A stretch of 64,000 nucleotides of DNA from Lampris incognitus (Eukaryota; Chordata; Actinopteri; Lampriformes; Lampridae), in assembly GCF_029633865.1 (NCBI RefSeq), contig NC_079230.1, positions 30,267,388 to 30,331,387 on the forward strand. Reading direction: 5' to 3'. The notes below the pieces were generated by a model. That model saw only the letters and a list, made by a program, of their open reading frames with translations, had not been told where the DNA came from and did no database searches. Positions 46,021 through 55,950 of the stretch are shown piece after piece; the stretch's first letter is position 1; each line of letters starts with the position of its first letter. The position numbers were made by a program, and so were the translations under genes.

Positions 46021-47440
46021 CACTACTACTGCTACTTCCGGCTGCTCCCGCTAGAGGGCGCCACAGAGGCTCACCCGTTTCCGTCTCTCCCTGTCCTCTG
46101 CATCTTCCTCTGTCACACCAGCCACCCGCGTGTCCTCCCTCATCACATCCGTAAACCTCCTCTTTGGCCTTCCTCTTCTCCTCTTGCCTGGCAGCTCCAT
46201 ATTCAGCATCCTTCTCCCAGTATACCCAGCATCTCTCCTCCACACATGTCCAAACCATCTCCATCTTGCCTCTCTTGCTTTGTCTCCAAACCGTCCAACC
46301 TGAGCTGTCCCTCTAATATACTCGTTCCTAATCCTGTCCTTCTTCATCACTCCCAGTGAAAATCTTATCATCTTCATCTCTGCCACCTCCACCTCCACCT
46401 CCTGTCTTTTCGTCAGTGCCACTGTCTCCAAACCATACAACATAGCTGGTCTCACTACCATCTTGTAAACCTTCCCTTTAACTCTTGCTGGTACCCTTCT
46501 GTCACACATCACTCCTGACACTCTTCTCCACCCACTCCACCCTGCCCGCACTCTCTTCTTCACCTCTCTTCTGCACTCCCCGTTACTTTGGACAGTTGAC
46601 CCCAAGTATTTAAACTCACACGTCTTCATCACCTCCACTCCTTGCATCCTCACCATTCCACTGTCCTCCCTCTCATTCACACATAGGCACACTCTCCTCG
46701 CTTGTCAGCACATTTCCATCTCTATCCTTCATCATCCTAACCTGCTTCACATCCTTCCCAGCTCGGTCCCTCTGTCTAGCCAATCAGTACAAGTCCTTTT
46801 CTCCTTCCTTGGTGTCCAACCTCTCATACAACTCACCATACACCTTTTACTTTACCTTCGCCACCTCTCTCTTTGCTTTACGCCGCATCTCCTTGTACTC
46901 CTGTCTACTCTCTTCATCTCTCTGACTATCCCACTTCTTCTTTGCCAACCTCTTCCTCGGTATACTTTGCTGTACTTCCTCATTCCACCACTGAGTCTCC
47001 TTGTCTTCCTTCCTCTGTCCTGATGACACACCAAGTACCTTCCTAGCTGTCTCCCTCACTATTTCTGCAGTGGTTTTCCAGCCATCTGGCAACTCTTCAC
47101 CACCACCCAGTGCCTGTCTTACCTCCTGCCTGAACTCCACACATCAATCTTCCTTCTTCAACTTCCACCTTTTGATCTTCGGCTCTGCCTTCACTCTCTT
47201 CCTCTTCTTGGTCTCTAAAGTCATCCTACAGACCACCAGCCGATGCTGCCTAGCTTATGTTCTCCCCCGTCACCTCCTTGCGGTCTCCAATCCCTTCCAG
47301 ATCGCACCTCCTACATAAGATATAGTCCACCTGTGTGCACTTTCCCCCACTCTTCTACGTCACCCTGTGTTCCTCCCTCTTGAAATATCTATTCACCACA
47401 GCCATTTCCATCCTTTTCTCAAAACGACGTGACACTGCGG
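46021..47440 (-). mobile_element. RTE-like LINE copy upstream of rab1b
   Basis: Minus strand: a central part (EFRQEVRQALGGGEELPDGW, RKVLGVSSGQRKEDKETQWW near 47140-46850) then, after an internal deletion around 46690-46840, the C-terminal part CVNEREDSGMVRMQGVEV to RGRPKRRFTDVMREDTRV. The 3' end has an (agtagt)-type tail at 46021. It ends about 335 bp upstream of the rab1b start codon, so it sits at or near that promoter. Confidence 0.88.
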
Positions 47441-48112
47441 ACAAATCTAGAAATAGGATGACATTGGGGCTTGTGGTTTATTGCACATTTTGAGCTTAAC
47501 AACGTCCGCACAAATGATGTGCGGTTGTACATACAAGTTACTTATTTTAAGAGTGTAAGGGAAAATTGATTATTCTTAATTAAGAGTAGTAATTTTCAAA
47601 TTTGTGCCAATCTCGCATAGCAGTAAATTCCCTCTGTGTTTCTTTGACATCAAGGCCAAGTAGAAACCAGCTCTCTGAGAGCAGATAGTCTGAGACAAGG
47701 CCTGCCTGGTGTCTAACAAGCAGAGAACCTAGTCAAGGACGCAACCTCAGCCCACCCTGAACTTATCCACTCAGAGCGTATTCAGGCACTCATGCCGGGT
47801 ATAAAAGTGGACTGAAGACAAAGATCAGGGCTCGTTCCTCCTGGTGGGGGGGGGTGGTTGAATAAAGCTTTATGAAAAGACAGAACTGGCGTCACCAGTG
47901 TTGTTAGCAAAATTGTCACGACACGTGTTATTCACAGATAGGTAGGATAGTGAATCTTTATTCATGGATGCAGTTTTCCGGGGGAGCACAGCAACTCGGC
48001 AGCTTCTTGCGTACCAGTTCTCAAATCTACAGCCAAACGATTTGCATATATTACCTCTGTTGTGAAAAGCAAATTTAAATCTTGAAATCATAAATGTATG
48101 CTGATTTTATAG

Positions 48113-48153
<41 letters not shown>

Positions 48154-48216
48154 TATTTACAAGAGAATTTGGCCACTCCAGGACATTTATTGGCTTTTGG
48201 CGCCTCTTTTTGGCAC
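47441..48216. other. Intergenic, with an LTR-like segment
   Basis: Around 47640-47920 the plus strand has a TATA-type box (gtataaaag at 47800), then AATAAA at about 47862 and a TG-rich stretch, the spacing seen in long terminal repeats. Ends and target duplication were not resolved, so this is only a candidate solo LTR. The rest has no gene. Confidence 0.35.
48113..48150. repeat. CT/CA compound microsatellite
   Basis: (ct)n followed by (ca)n about 65 bp past the stop codon of the receptor kinase gene. Confidence 0.9.
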
Positions 48217-48550
48217 TTATTGTTGCTTTGCGGAGGCTACGTTGACACACAAGAGGTAGCCGTCCTCTGTGCCGTCCTCCTTGTGCTCTGTCTTAGGTAG
48301 GGGTGCAGCACCCATGGAAGGAGACGGCAGGTAAATATTCCCCAGGGCGTCCGACTCTCCCTCCTCGTTCTGTCCATGGGCGGTGTAGTGAGAGGCAGCG
48401 GCCTCCAGGCCCTGGTTAATGTACAGGGCGTCCTGGCTGGCCTCCAGAACCGGCAGCTCAGACAGAAGGTCCTTGAGTCTTCTACCCAGTTCCCTAAAGC
48501 CAGGCCTGTGGGATACCTCCCTGTGCCAGCAGCTCCACATTATTTCATAG
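48217..48550 (-). CDS. TAM receptor kinase, last exon (end of kinase and C-tail)
   Basis: Minus strand acceptor gtatcag; the first base completes a split leucine codon, then 110 codons and TAA. It reads YEIMWSCWHREVSHRPGFRE (last kinase helices, with the conserved CW and RP), then LLSELPVLEASQDALYIN and a 60-residue acidic tail ending CVNVASAKQQ. YIN is a candidate phosphotyrosine docking site. The tail is shorter than I recall for mammalian TAMs. A minus-strand AATAAA lies only about 26 bases after the stop (48186-48191). Confidence 0.9.
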
Positions 48551-49167
48551 CTGATACGGAGAGGCGGATGGAGGAGAGGGGAGGAATCGAGGCAAGAGAC
48601 AAAACAACAACAAAAAGGGGAATAAAGAGAGGGAATATTAGGCCATGGAGAACAAGAGTAAAGCCATATCAAGGTTAAACACTGGGTTTAAACGACTGGA
48701 AGAGAAGAGGACAGGGTGGATTGTAGTCTGGAATATAATATTAATGACATGGTCAGTGTCCCCTCTTTGTCTCTGATGTGCACTCCTGTATTCTGAGTTA
48801 CAGTTTGTAGCATAATAAAAAGGCTCAAAATGATTCAGTTAGTCAAAGCCAAGAGGCCAGTAAGAGTATGGAGAGAGACCAGGAGCAGATCATCATCTTG
48901 GCTCGCTCAAGTTGTCAGCAATGCCGTGGAAGAGAATGTCTCTCCATGTGAATTCAGATGAAGTAAGACGATGATTTCCTGTACTATGTTTTATTTGGAT
49001 ACGATTCCCCCTGGGCTATACGAGCAACCACTTTTAACGCTGTGTGCCAAGTGTAGCTCAGTCGGCGCACACAAACCAGAATAACGCCACACACTGCCTA
49101 GAGCCAATACAGCTTCCTCATCACTAGCATGCTTTCTAAAAGATGTGAATGGGTAACAGCAACTCAC

Positions 49168-49304
49168 AGTTTGGAGTCACAGTCTTCCGGCTGTTTGGGC
49201 CTGTAGCCAGACCTCAGCAGATCCAGCAGTTCGTGATTGTGGACACCAGGATACGGGGTCCTCCCTCTGGTGACGATCTCCCACATGGTCACCCCAAAAG
49301 ACCA
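49168..49304 (-). CDS. TAM receptor kinase exon
   Basis: Starts in phase 0 with [20 protein letters not shown], then [20 protein letters not shown] and DCDSK, ending with two bases of a split codon at donor gtgagt. This is kinase subdomains IX-X: the [10 protein letters not shown] helix and the G.TPYPG loop are tyrosine-kinase hallmarks. HNHE and PKQPEDC are closest to MERTK among the TAM members I recall. Confidence 0.94.
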
Positions 49305-49483
49305 CTGAGAGAGCAGAGATGTGTTGGACACGATTTTACGACTCGGTGGATGAATTTGAATACCAAGTCCTCGTGCGCTCCTCATCAAATGTAATCCCAT
49401 TTCAACATTTTAACAACGGAATAATAATTCCTAAAGTTCATGTATGCAAATCATGAATGCTTTTTAAAATGTGTATTGATAAG

Positions 49484-49828
49484 GGCGTCCGTGTGGTGTG
49501 GCAGTATATTCCATCGCCTACCAACACGGGGATCGGCAGTTTGAATCCCCGTGTTACCTCCGGCCTTGGTTGGGCGTCCTTACAGACACAATTGGCCGTG
49601 TCTACGGGTATGTGTCACTGCACTAGCGCCTCCTCTGGTCGGTTGCTACACCAGTACGGGGGGGGAGGGGGAACTGGGGGGGGGGGATAGCGTGATCCTC
49701 CCACGCGTTACGTCCCCCTGGTGAAACTCCTCACTGTCAGGTGAAAAGCGGCTGGCGACTCCACATGCATGGGAGGAGGCATGTGGTAGTCTACAGCCCT
49801 CCCCGGATCAGCAGAGGGGGGTGGAGCA
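49484..49828 (+). mobile_element. tRNA-derived SINE (family 1), copy 8
   Basis: Plus-strand copy, 3'-truncated at gagcagc. Head ggcgtccgtgtggtgtggca, box B-like gtttgaatccc. It abuts a family 2 head fragment (49829-49858) with no gap. Confidence 0.85.
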
Positions 49829-49858
49829 GCGCTAACCACTGGGCCACCATGCCGCCCA
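49829..49858 (-). mobile_element. Family 2 retroposon head fragment j
   Basis: About 30 bp matching the tRNA-like head of family 2 in reverse orientation (gcgctaaccactgggccacc). The direct junction with copy 8 suggests recombination or template switching between the two families. Confidence 0.65.
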
Positions 49859-49961
49859 GTTCCAGTGGGTGTTGTATAGCAATGTAAGTCCTCAATCACA
49901 AGGCAAAAAGAAAATCCTGCTGGGAGATTCAATAGGGAGCATAACAAGTGAACAAACTCAC

Positions 49962-50121
49962 CACATCACTCTTGACGTTATACACGGACTCGGATAGGCT
50001 TTCCATGGCCATCCACTTTATTGGCATGCGAATAGATACCACTTGTCTGTAGTAATTACAGCTGTGGATTTTTTTGGACAGCCCAAAATCAGCTACACAC
50101 ACTTGGAGATCATCCCCCAGC
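49962..50121 (-). CDS. TAM receptor kinase exon (DFG and activation loop)
   Basis: The first base completes ATG split from the previous exon. It then reads [40 protein letters not shown] and [13 protein letters not shown], ending in phase 0 at gtgagt. DFG binds magnesium. The two tyrosines in NYYRQ are the expected autophosphorylation sites. KWMAMES occupies the position of the TAM signature KWIAIES. All catalytic positions are intact. Confidence 0.95.
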
Positions 50122-50278
50122 CTGTGAAGGACAAATGACAGCACTGCAGGTCAACTTCATTGTTATTTGGCTTAAATTACTATTTTTTGGATGAAAACAA
50201 CGTAACAGCTCCTGACAGATTTCCAAATTGGTCATGTAAGATAGGTACCGCCAGACTCTGCTTCCGGTAAAACTTCTT

Positions 50279-50740
50279 GGTAACACTTTAGTATGGGGAA
50301 CATAAAAAAACTTAATTACTAGTGAATTAGTAATGATCACGATGTCACTTTAGTATGGGGAACATAGTCTAAGTAACAAAAACTTAATTTAGAGTAATTT
50401 AACACTATGAACCCTTGTAGTTTTGTGTGTTGTTATGTAAGAACAGACCATATTCATTAAGTGTTAGTAAGGGAGAATAAGTCTTCTTGTGGTACTACCA
50501 CCTTATAAAGTCCATACTAAGCAAAGCATATTGAGATGGTACTACTAATAAGCAATACTTCTGAGGTTATAGAGGGAAAACTCATAGTTAATGGCTTACT
50601 GGTTGTATAATAAGGCCATGCAGAATAAGGCATTAATGAGTACGTAATAATGACCAATTAAGAGCCAATATGTTGCTAGTTTGCATGCTAATAAGCACCT
50701 AATTAATGGTGACTACGTTCCCCATACTAAAGTGTTACCG
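50279..50740. mobile_element. MITE with 23-bp perfect inverted ends, hAT-like
   Basis: Left end starts ggtaacactttagtatgggg and the right end is its reverse complement (50717-50739). acttctt occurs immediately before (50272-50278) and after (50741-50747), a 7-8 bp duplication compatible with hAT. An internal partial copy of the end (cactttagtatggggaac at about 50345) is present. No coding capacity. Confidence 0.88.
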
Positions 50741-50951
50741 ACTTCTTTATTCTAAGTGTAGGAAATATCTATGTATCATTCAAACGTTTCATAACCAATT
50801 TAGAATCCCAAGTCAGAAAACTAACAACAGGCTGTTTTGTCATTGTTCGTTTACAAATTGAAAATCGGAGAACCAATAACGGGCTGTTTTTCCTTGTTTT
50901 GCTCTGGTTCTGGAGTTAAAAATAGAATATGAGAAATTGGGGTATTTGTAG

Positions 50952-51325
50952 TGTAAGCGGTTATTATCTTGCCCGGTGCGGGATTCGATACGGAGTGTAC
51001 TGCACCATAAGGCGACGTCACTAACCGCTCGGCTAAAGGGTCAAAGTCGTTAGTTAGGGGGCTAACGGGTCTTATTAGTAGTTTACAGTCGTCACCCTCC
51101 CCGGAAGCGCGCCCTCGCGCTTTGTTCTTCCCGCACTCCGAAGAGACTTCTGAGGATCTGCACACTTCCGGATCCCACCGCTGCCACCAATGTAACCGGT
51201 TATTTTCTTGCCCGGTGCGGGATTCGATACGGGGTGTACTGCACCACAAGGCGACATCGCTAACCGCTCGGCTAAAGGTTCAGACCCGTTAACTAAGGGC
51301 TAACGTGTCTTATTAGTAGTTTACA
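50952..51325 (-). mobile_element. TRIM-like miniature LTR element with tRNA-like LTR, copy 1
   Basis: Direct terminal repeats at 50952-51087 and 51191-51325 (135-136 bp) flank a 103 bp interior. On the minus strand each repeat begins TGTAAACTACTAATAAGACA and ends TAACCGGTTACA, the TG...CA form of LTRs. After the left LTR (minus sense) comes TTGGTGGCAGCGGTGGGATC, a plausible tRNA primer-binding site. Before the other LTR is a purine-rich CCGGGGAGGGTGA. Each LTR holds box A TAGCCGAGCGG and a box B-like GTATCGAATCC 33 bases later. GTAG lies on both sides (50948-50951 and 51326-51329), a 4-bp target duplication. There is no reading frame, so it is non-autonomous. The reading as a TRIM is inference. 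Confidence 0.8.
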
Positions 51326-51584
51326 GTAGTCTTTGAATTTTTTCGTTTAACATTTCCGGTTTGCTGGGACCAGGAAATTGTCGACGTTTCACGTGCCTGG
51401 ACAGACGTGAGCGGCGGCTCATCCAGTCGTTCAACTGTCTGCCAGCTGCCGAGCCTGGAGTCATAAACTGCCGTAAAGTGAAACAGTGGTCAAACCGGCT
51501 GCCTTCTGAATTTCGTTGCGCCTAAAGTAGCGTCATTACGGGAAGGGCGGCTTCGGAGCGCGGCGGAGGTCCTGAAAGATACGG

Positions 51585-52021
51585 ATGGGTTATTCTCAAT
51601 CACGTGACCCTCTTTTTTTTTAGACAACGAACAGCTCCGCCATCTTGGAGGGCAGCTAGACCTTAGCAACCACCGTTTACGCCGGAGATCTGATTGTCGA
51701 TCTGTGTTTACAAGAACGACACGCTGTCCGCTGGCTGGCAGGTCTGACCCTTTAGTCTAGCGGTTAGCGATGCCTCCTGCGGTGCGGGCGATACGGGTTC
51801 GCGTCCCGGCCGCGGCAGTTCCTGTGGTTGCGTTGTCCCCCCGAATTCGCTACAGTATGAATCAAACCTTGAAACACATTCCGTCACGCTGACTGTTTGG
51901 AAGACCTTTAGCATCGCGCAGGGAGAGCAACGCAGCATCCTACGGACTGGAGCCGTTGTCCTCCAACATGGCGGACGTGTTGCCGTCACGTGGTATGTGA
52001 CGTAATATGAGAATAACCCAT
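51585..52021. mobile_element. MITE with about 65-bp imperfect inverted ends and internal tRNA-like module
   Basis: Ends are atgggttattctca and its reverse complement. The inversion continues imperfectly inward through tcacgtgac and ctccgccatcttggagg (left) versus cctccaacatggcggac (right). Inside, at about 51742-51860 on the plus strand, is tgaccctttagtctagcggt then tagcgatg and gggttcgcgtcccgg, a box A/box B pair related to the module in the neighbouring TRIM LTRs. The target duplication is unclear. Confidence 0.72.
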
Positions 52022-52029
52022 ATCCCTTT

Positions 52030-52570
52030 TCTGTCATCAAATCAGACCAAATCAATTTTATTTGCATAGCCCAATATCACAAATTTGCCTCAGTGGGCTT
52101 AACAGTGTAACCGGTTGTTTTCTTGCCCGGTGCGGGATTCGATACGGAGTGTACTGCACCACAAGGCAGCGTCACTAATCGCTCGGCTAAAGGGTCAGAC
52201 CCGTTAGCTAGGGGCTAACGTGTCTTATTAGTTGTTTACAGTCGTCACCCTCCCCGGAAGCGCGCCCTCGCGCTTTGTTATTCCCGCGCTCCGAAGAGAC
52301 TTCTGAGGATCTGCACACTTCCGGATCCCACCGCTGCCACTAACGTAACCGGTTATTTTCTTGCCCGGTGCGGGATTCGATACGGGGTGTACTGCACCAC
52401 AAGGCCACATCACTAACCGCTCGGCTAAAGGGTCAGACCCGTTAGCTAGGAGGCTGACGTGTCTTATTAGTAGTTTACAACAGCTACACAACATCCTGTC
52501 CTTAGACCCTCTCATCGGATAAGGAACAACTCCCGGAAAAAAAACCTTTAACGGAGAAAAATGTTTCTCT
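52030..52570. mobile_element. Interspersed repeat split by TRIM copy 2
   Basis: Sequence 52037-52105 (tttatttgcatagcccaata, aatttgcctcagtgggctta) and 52480-52570 (acatcctgtccttagaccct, ggagaaaaatg) read as one common fish repeat once the 374-bp TRIM is removed. The join is ggcttaacag then ctacacaacatc. The family name is not assigned. Confidence 0.65.
52106..52479 (-). mobile_element. TRIM-like miniature LTR element with tRNA-like LTR, copy 2
   Basis: Same architecture and length (374 bp) as the copy at 50952: terminal repeats 52106-52240 and 52344-52479, interior 52241-52343. It differs from copy 1 by scattered substitutions. The flanks carry ACAG on both sides (52102-52105 and 52480-52483), a different target duplication, so it inserted independently. 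The host site is another repeat, letting the empty site be inferred. It is in the same intron and orientation as copy 1. Confidence 0.8.
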
Positions 52571-52654
52571 CTGTTCTTTTATGAACACAATCGGTCTGCA
52601 TTGTTCTTTTTCCTCACGTCTGACCTGCTGTACTTTTTTTTTTTTTTTGCCAAT

Positions 52655-52985
52655 AGGTTATCAGATAACTCCCAGAGATTGCTGTTGCCAGTATTCTCTC
52701 TTACAGTATTAAAGTGGAGTCATCCCACTGTACCAGTTTGTGGACATTGCGAAATAAAATCACCTCTTCGCTCTGTATGCAGTCTGGTGTGTTTGTTTCA
52801 TCTGTTTTTATGCTTTGATGAAATATTTTTGCATTGCCCCCTACTGGCCCACTAATACCACTTCCGGCATCAACTCATTTTCCCGGGAGGTCTCCCATCC
52901 AAGTACTACCCAAGCCCATACCTGCTTAGCTTCCGTCATTTGGCAAAAACGGGGTACGTATTGGTATGGCTGCCGAGAGTGAATG
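52655..52985 (-). mobile_element. 5S rRNA-derived SINE
   Basis: On the minus strand, 52985-52880 reads GCAGCCATACCA, then GGAAGCTAAGCAGG, TATGGGCTTGGGTAGTACTT and GGATGGGAGACCTCCCGGGA, i.e. the 5S rRNA internal promoter regions and 3' half, with a shortened middle. It is followed by a non-5S body (gaagtggtattagtgggcca). 5S-headed SINEs (SINE3 class) are known in fish. It is not a functional 5S gene. Confidence 0.82.
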
Positions 52986-53221
52986 AACGTCAGTCTATAA
53001 CTATGCACAGTGACGACTCGTGGTTTTGATAGTCGACTATTCTGTGAAACCCCGATTACACACTGAGGCCCTCAGTCTCCCTTCCACAGACAGGCTATGG
53101 CGGAATACCAATGGCAGAGAACAAAGATGCCGTTTTATCTGAACAAGGCCACTCTGATCTCTAAGCCTTCCCCATCTGTGCCCAGGGTGTGCTGCTCTCG
53201 GTCGCCCTCTGGTGGACTCAC

Positions 53222-53331
53222 ATGCAGTTGCGTGCAGCCAGGTCCCTGTGCAGGAAACCCTGAGAGCTGAGATACTCCATCCCTGCTGCAATGTCAATCA
53301 TGAAGCGAAGGAGACTCTGGTGAGGCACAAA
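53222..53331 (-). CDS. TAM receptor kinase exon (catalytic loop)
   Basis: Phase 0 start after acceptor ctcccag: [20 protein letters not shown], then [16 protein letters not shown] and two bases of a split ATG at donor gtgagt. HRDLAARN is the tyrosine-kinase catalytic loop with the catalytic aspartate. [16 protein letters not shown] is TAM-typical. Confidence 0.96.
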
Positions 53332-53944
53332 CTGGGAGAAAGAGAAGTATGAGAATAAAAAAAGGACACTGGTGAAGAGATTCTGTCAACGTTTCAGGAA
53401 GTGGTAAAAGAAGGACCTTCTTGCCCTGACCTCATTCCAGAGTGCTGCCCAAGTCATTAGACCTGCACGAGTTGTTGTATTAAATACTTTCAAACATGTT
53501 TTGTCAAGATGGCGTAGAAACCCAAGGTCTTAGATCAAGTTATATTTGTTATCAGGGCAACTTCTGTTGAATTTAGCCTTCTCCTTCTTTGCTTCATCCT
53601 CGACTTACATCTCATGTGAAGTCCCCTGTCTACCCCCCCCCCCCGAGGTTATTCCTGCCTTACTTCTGAAAGACGTGTTTTGGGCTTCCAGTATGCAATA
53701 GCTCCCTGCAAGGGCAGATTTAAGGCTTGTCAGATAAATACCTGGCCATGCACCATCAAAGTAAAACTACATAGATCTGTGGATGTTGTGTTAGCGGTCA
53801 GGTCCTGTGGTGGAAAGTATCAAAGTATTCAAGTACTGCACTTAAGCGCAGGTTTGAGGTACTGATATTTTATTTGAGGATTGGCACTTTGTGAGACTCA
53901 GTACTTTGACTTCACTATATTTCTGAGAGAAAATATCGTACTTT
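53332..53944. other. Receptor kinase intron, no gene
   Basis: No recognised element; a poly-C run near 53630. Confidence 0.45.
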
Positions 53945-55520
53945 GCTGCTGACCTACATGTCTTTGAGTCACCTAACCTACATGTCTTTGGTTCACCTGA
54001 CCCACATGTCTTTGAGTCACCTGACCTACATGTCTTTGGTTCACCTGACCTACATGTCTTTGACTCACCTGACCTACATGTCTTTGGCTCACCTGATCGA
54101 CACGTCTTTGGCTCACCTGACCTACATGTCTTTGCTTCACCTGACCTACATGTCTTTGGCTCACCTGATCGACACGTCTTTGGCTCACCTGACCTACATG
54201 TCTTTGCTTCACCTGACCTACATGTCTTTGGCTCACCTGACCTACATGTCTTTGCTTCACCTGACCTACATGTCTTTGGTTCACCTGACCTACATGTCTT
54301 TGACTCACCTGACCTACATGTCTTTGGTTCACCTGACCTACATGTCTTTGACTCACCTGACCTACATGTCTTTGGTTCACCTGACCTACATGTCTTTGGC
54401 TCACCTGACCTACACGTCTTTGGCTCACCTGACATACATGTCTTTGCTTCACCTGACCTACATGTCTTTGCTTCACCTGACCTACATGTCTTTGAGTCAC
54501 CTAACCTACATGTCTTTGGTTCACCTGACCTACATGTCTTTGACTCACCTGACCTAGATGTCTTTGGTTCACCTGACCTACACGTCTTTGGTTCACCTGA
54601 CCTACATGTCTTTGGTTCACCTGACCTACATGTCTTTGAGTCACCTAACCTACATGTCTTTGGTTCACCTGAGCTACATGTCTTTGACTCACCTGACCTA
54701 CATGTCTTTGGTTCACCTGACCTACATGTCTTTGGTTCACCTGACCTACATGTGTTTGAGTCACCTGAACTACATGTCTTTGAGTCACCTAACCTACATG
54801 TCTTTGGTTCACCTGAGCTACATGTCTTTGACTCACCTGACCTACATGTCTTTGGTTCACCTGACCTACATGTCTTTGCTTCACCTGACCTACATGTGTT
54901 TGAGTCACCTGAACTACATGTCTTTGGTTCACCTGACCTACATGTCTTTGAGTCACCTGACCTACATGTCTTTGGTTCACCTGACCTACATGTGTTTGAG
55001 TCACCTGACCTACATGTGTTTGGTTCACCTGACCTACATGTGTTTGAGTCACCTGACCTACATGTCTTTGGTTCACCTGACCTACATGTGTTTGAGTCAC
55101 CTGACCTACATGTCTTTGGTTCACCTGACCTACATGTCTTTGAGTCACCTGACCTACATGTCTTTGGTTCACCCGACCTACATGTGTTTGGTTCACCCGA
55201 CCTACATGTCTTTGGTTCACCCGACCTACATGTCTTTGGTTCACCTGACCTACATGTCTTTGACTCACCTGACCTACATGTCTTTGGTTCACCTGACCTA
55301 CATGTCTTTGAGTCACCTGACCTACATGTCTTTGACTCACCTGACCTACATGTCTTTGGTTCACCTGACCTACATGTCTTTGAGTCACCTGAACTACATG
55401 TCTTTGAGTCACCTGACCTACATGTCTTTGACTCACCTGACCTACATGTCTTTGGTTCACCTGACCTACATGTCTTTGGTTCACCCGACCTACATATCTT
55501 TGTGTCACCTGACCTACATG
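53945..55520. repeat. 24-bp minisatellite derived from inside a family 2 retroposon
   Basis: About 65 units of 24 bp containing cacctgacctacatgtcttt followed by g and a two- to three-base variable join (gtt, gct, act, agt). The last unit runs without a break into the family 2 copy at 55520, whose own sequence has the same stretch (cctgacctacatgtctttgg). All frames are open on both strands (up to 568 codons) because 24 is a multiple of three and units lack stops; none is a gene. Confidence 0.95.
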
Positions 55521-55672
55521 TCTTTGGACTGTGGGACGGGGAGAACATGCAAACTCCACACAGAGGATGACCTGGGACGACCCGTCAAGGTTGGACAACC
55601 CCGGGGCTCGAACCCAGGACCTTCTTGCTGTAAGGTGACCGCGCTAACCACTGCGCCACTGTGCCGCCCACT
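55520..55672 (-). mobile_element. Family 2 retroposon, copy i, source of the 24-bp array
   Basis: Minus-strand head half: head gcgcagtggttagcgcggtc, box B gggttcgagccccgg, then gtttgcatgttctcc, reaching ccaaagacatgtaggtcagg, where the tandem expansion begins. Confidence 0.9.
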
Positions 55673-55950
55673 TTAGTACACATTACTGCCAAAACGTCAT
55701 CATGAAGTGACATTTTTAATGTAGGACTTTTGCTATTAATATTTGTATAAATCTGTATTGCTACTTCTGCTTAAGTAAAGCAGCTGAATGTTGACCGTCG
55801 ATCAGGCCACATGTCAGCAAATCTCTTCATCTAATAGCTTGTCTCAGATCAGCGTTCAAACACTTCTTACAAGAGACTTTACAATTACAGCTCCTGGTTT
55901 GGTTTGTAGACATTTCATTACTCCACCATAGAGCTGTCTGTACATGCTGT

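Noticed and set aside
52880-52985. Functional 5S rRNA gene
   Set aside because: The middle domain is shortened and altered and the 3' end runs into a repeat body, so it is a 5S-derived SINE.
53842-55676. 568-, 372- and 272-codon frames with CRSGEPKT, HLTYMSLV and ESPDLHVFG repeats
   Set aside because: All are the 24-bp minisatellite in different frames; its origin from a SINE-like repeat explains it.
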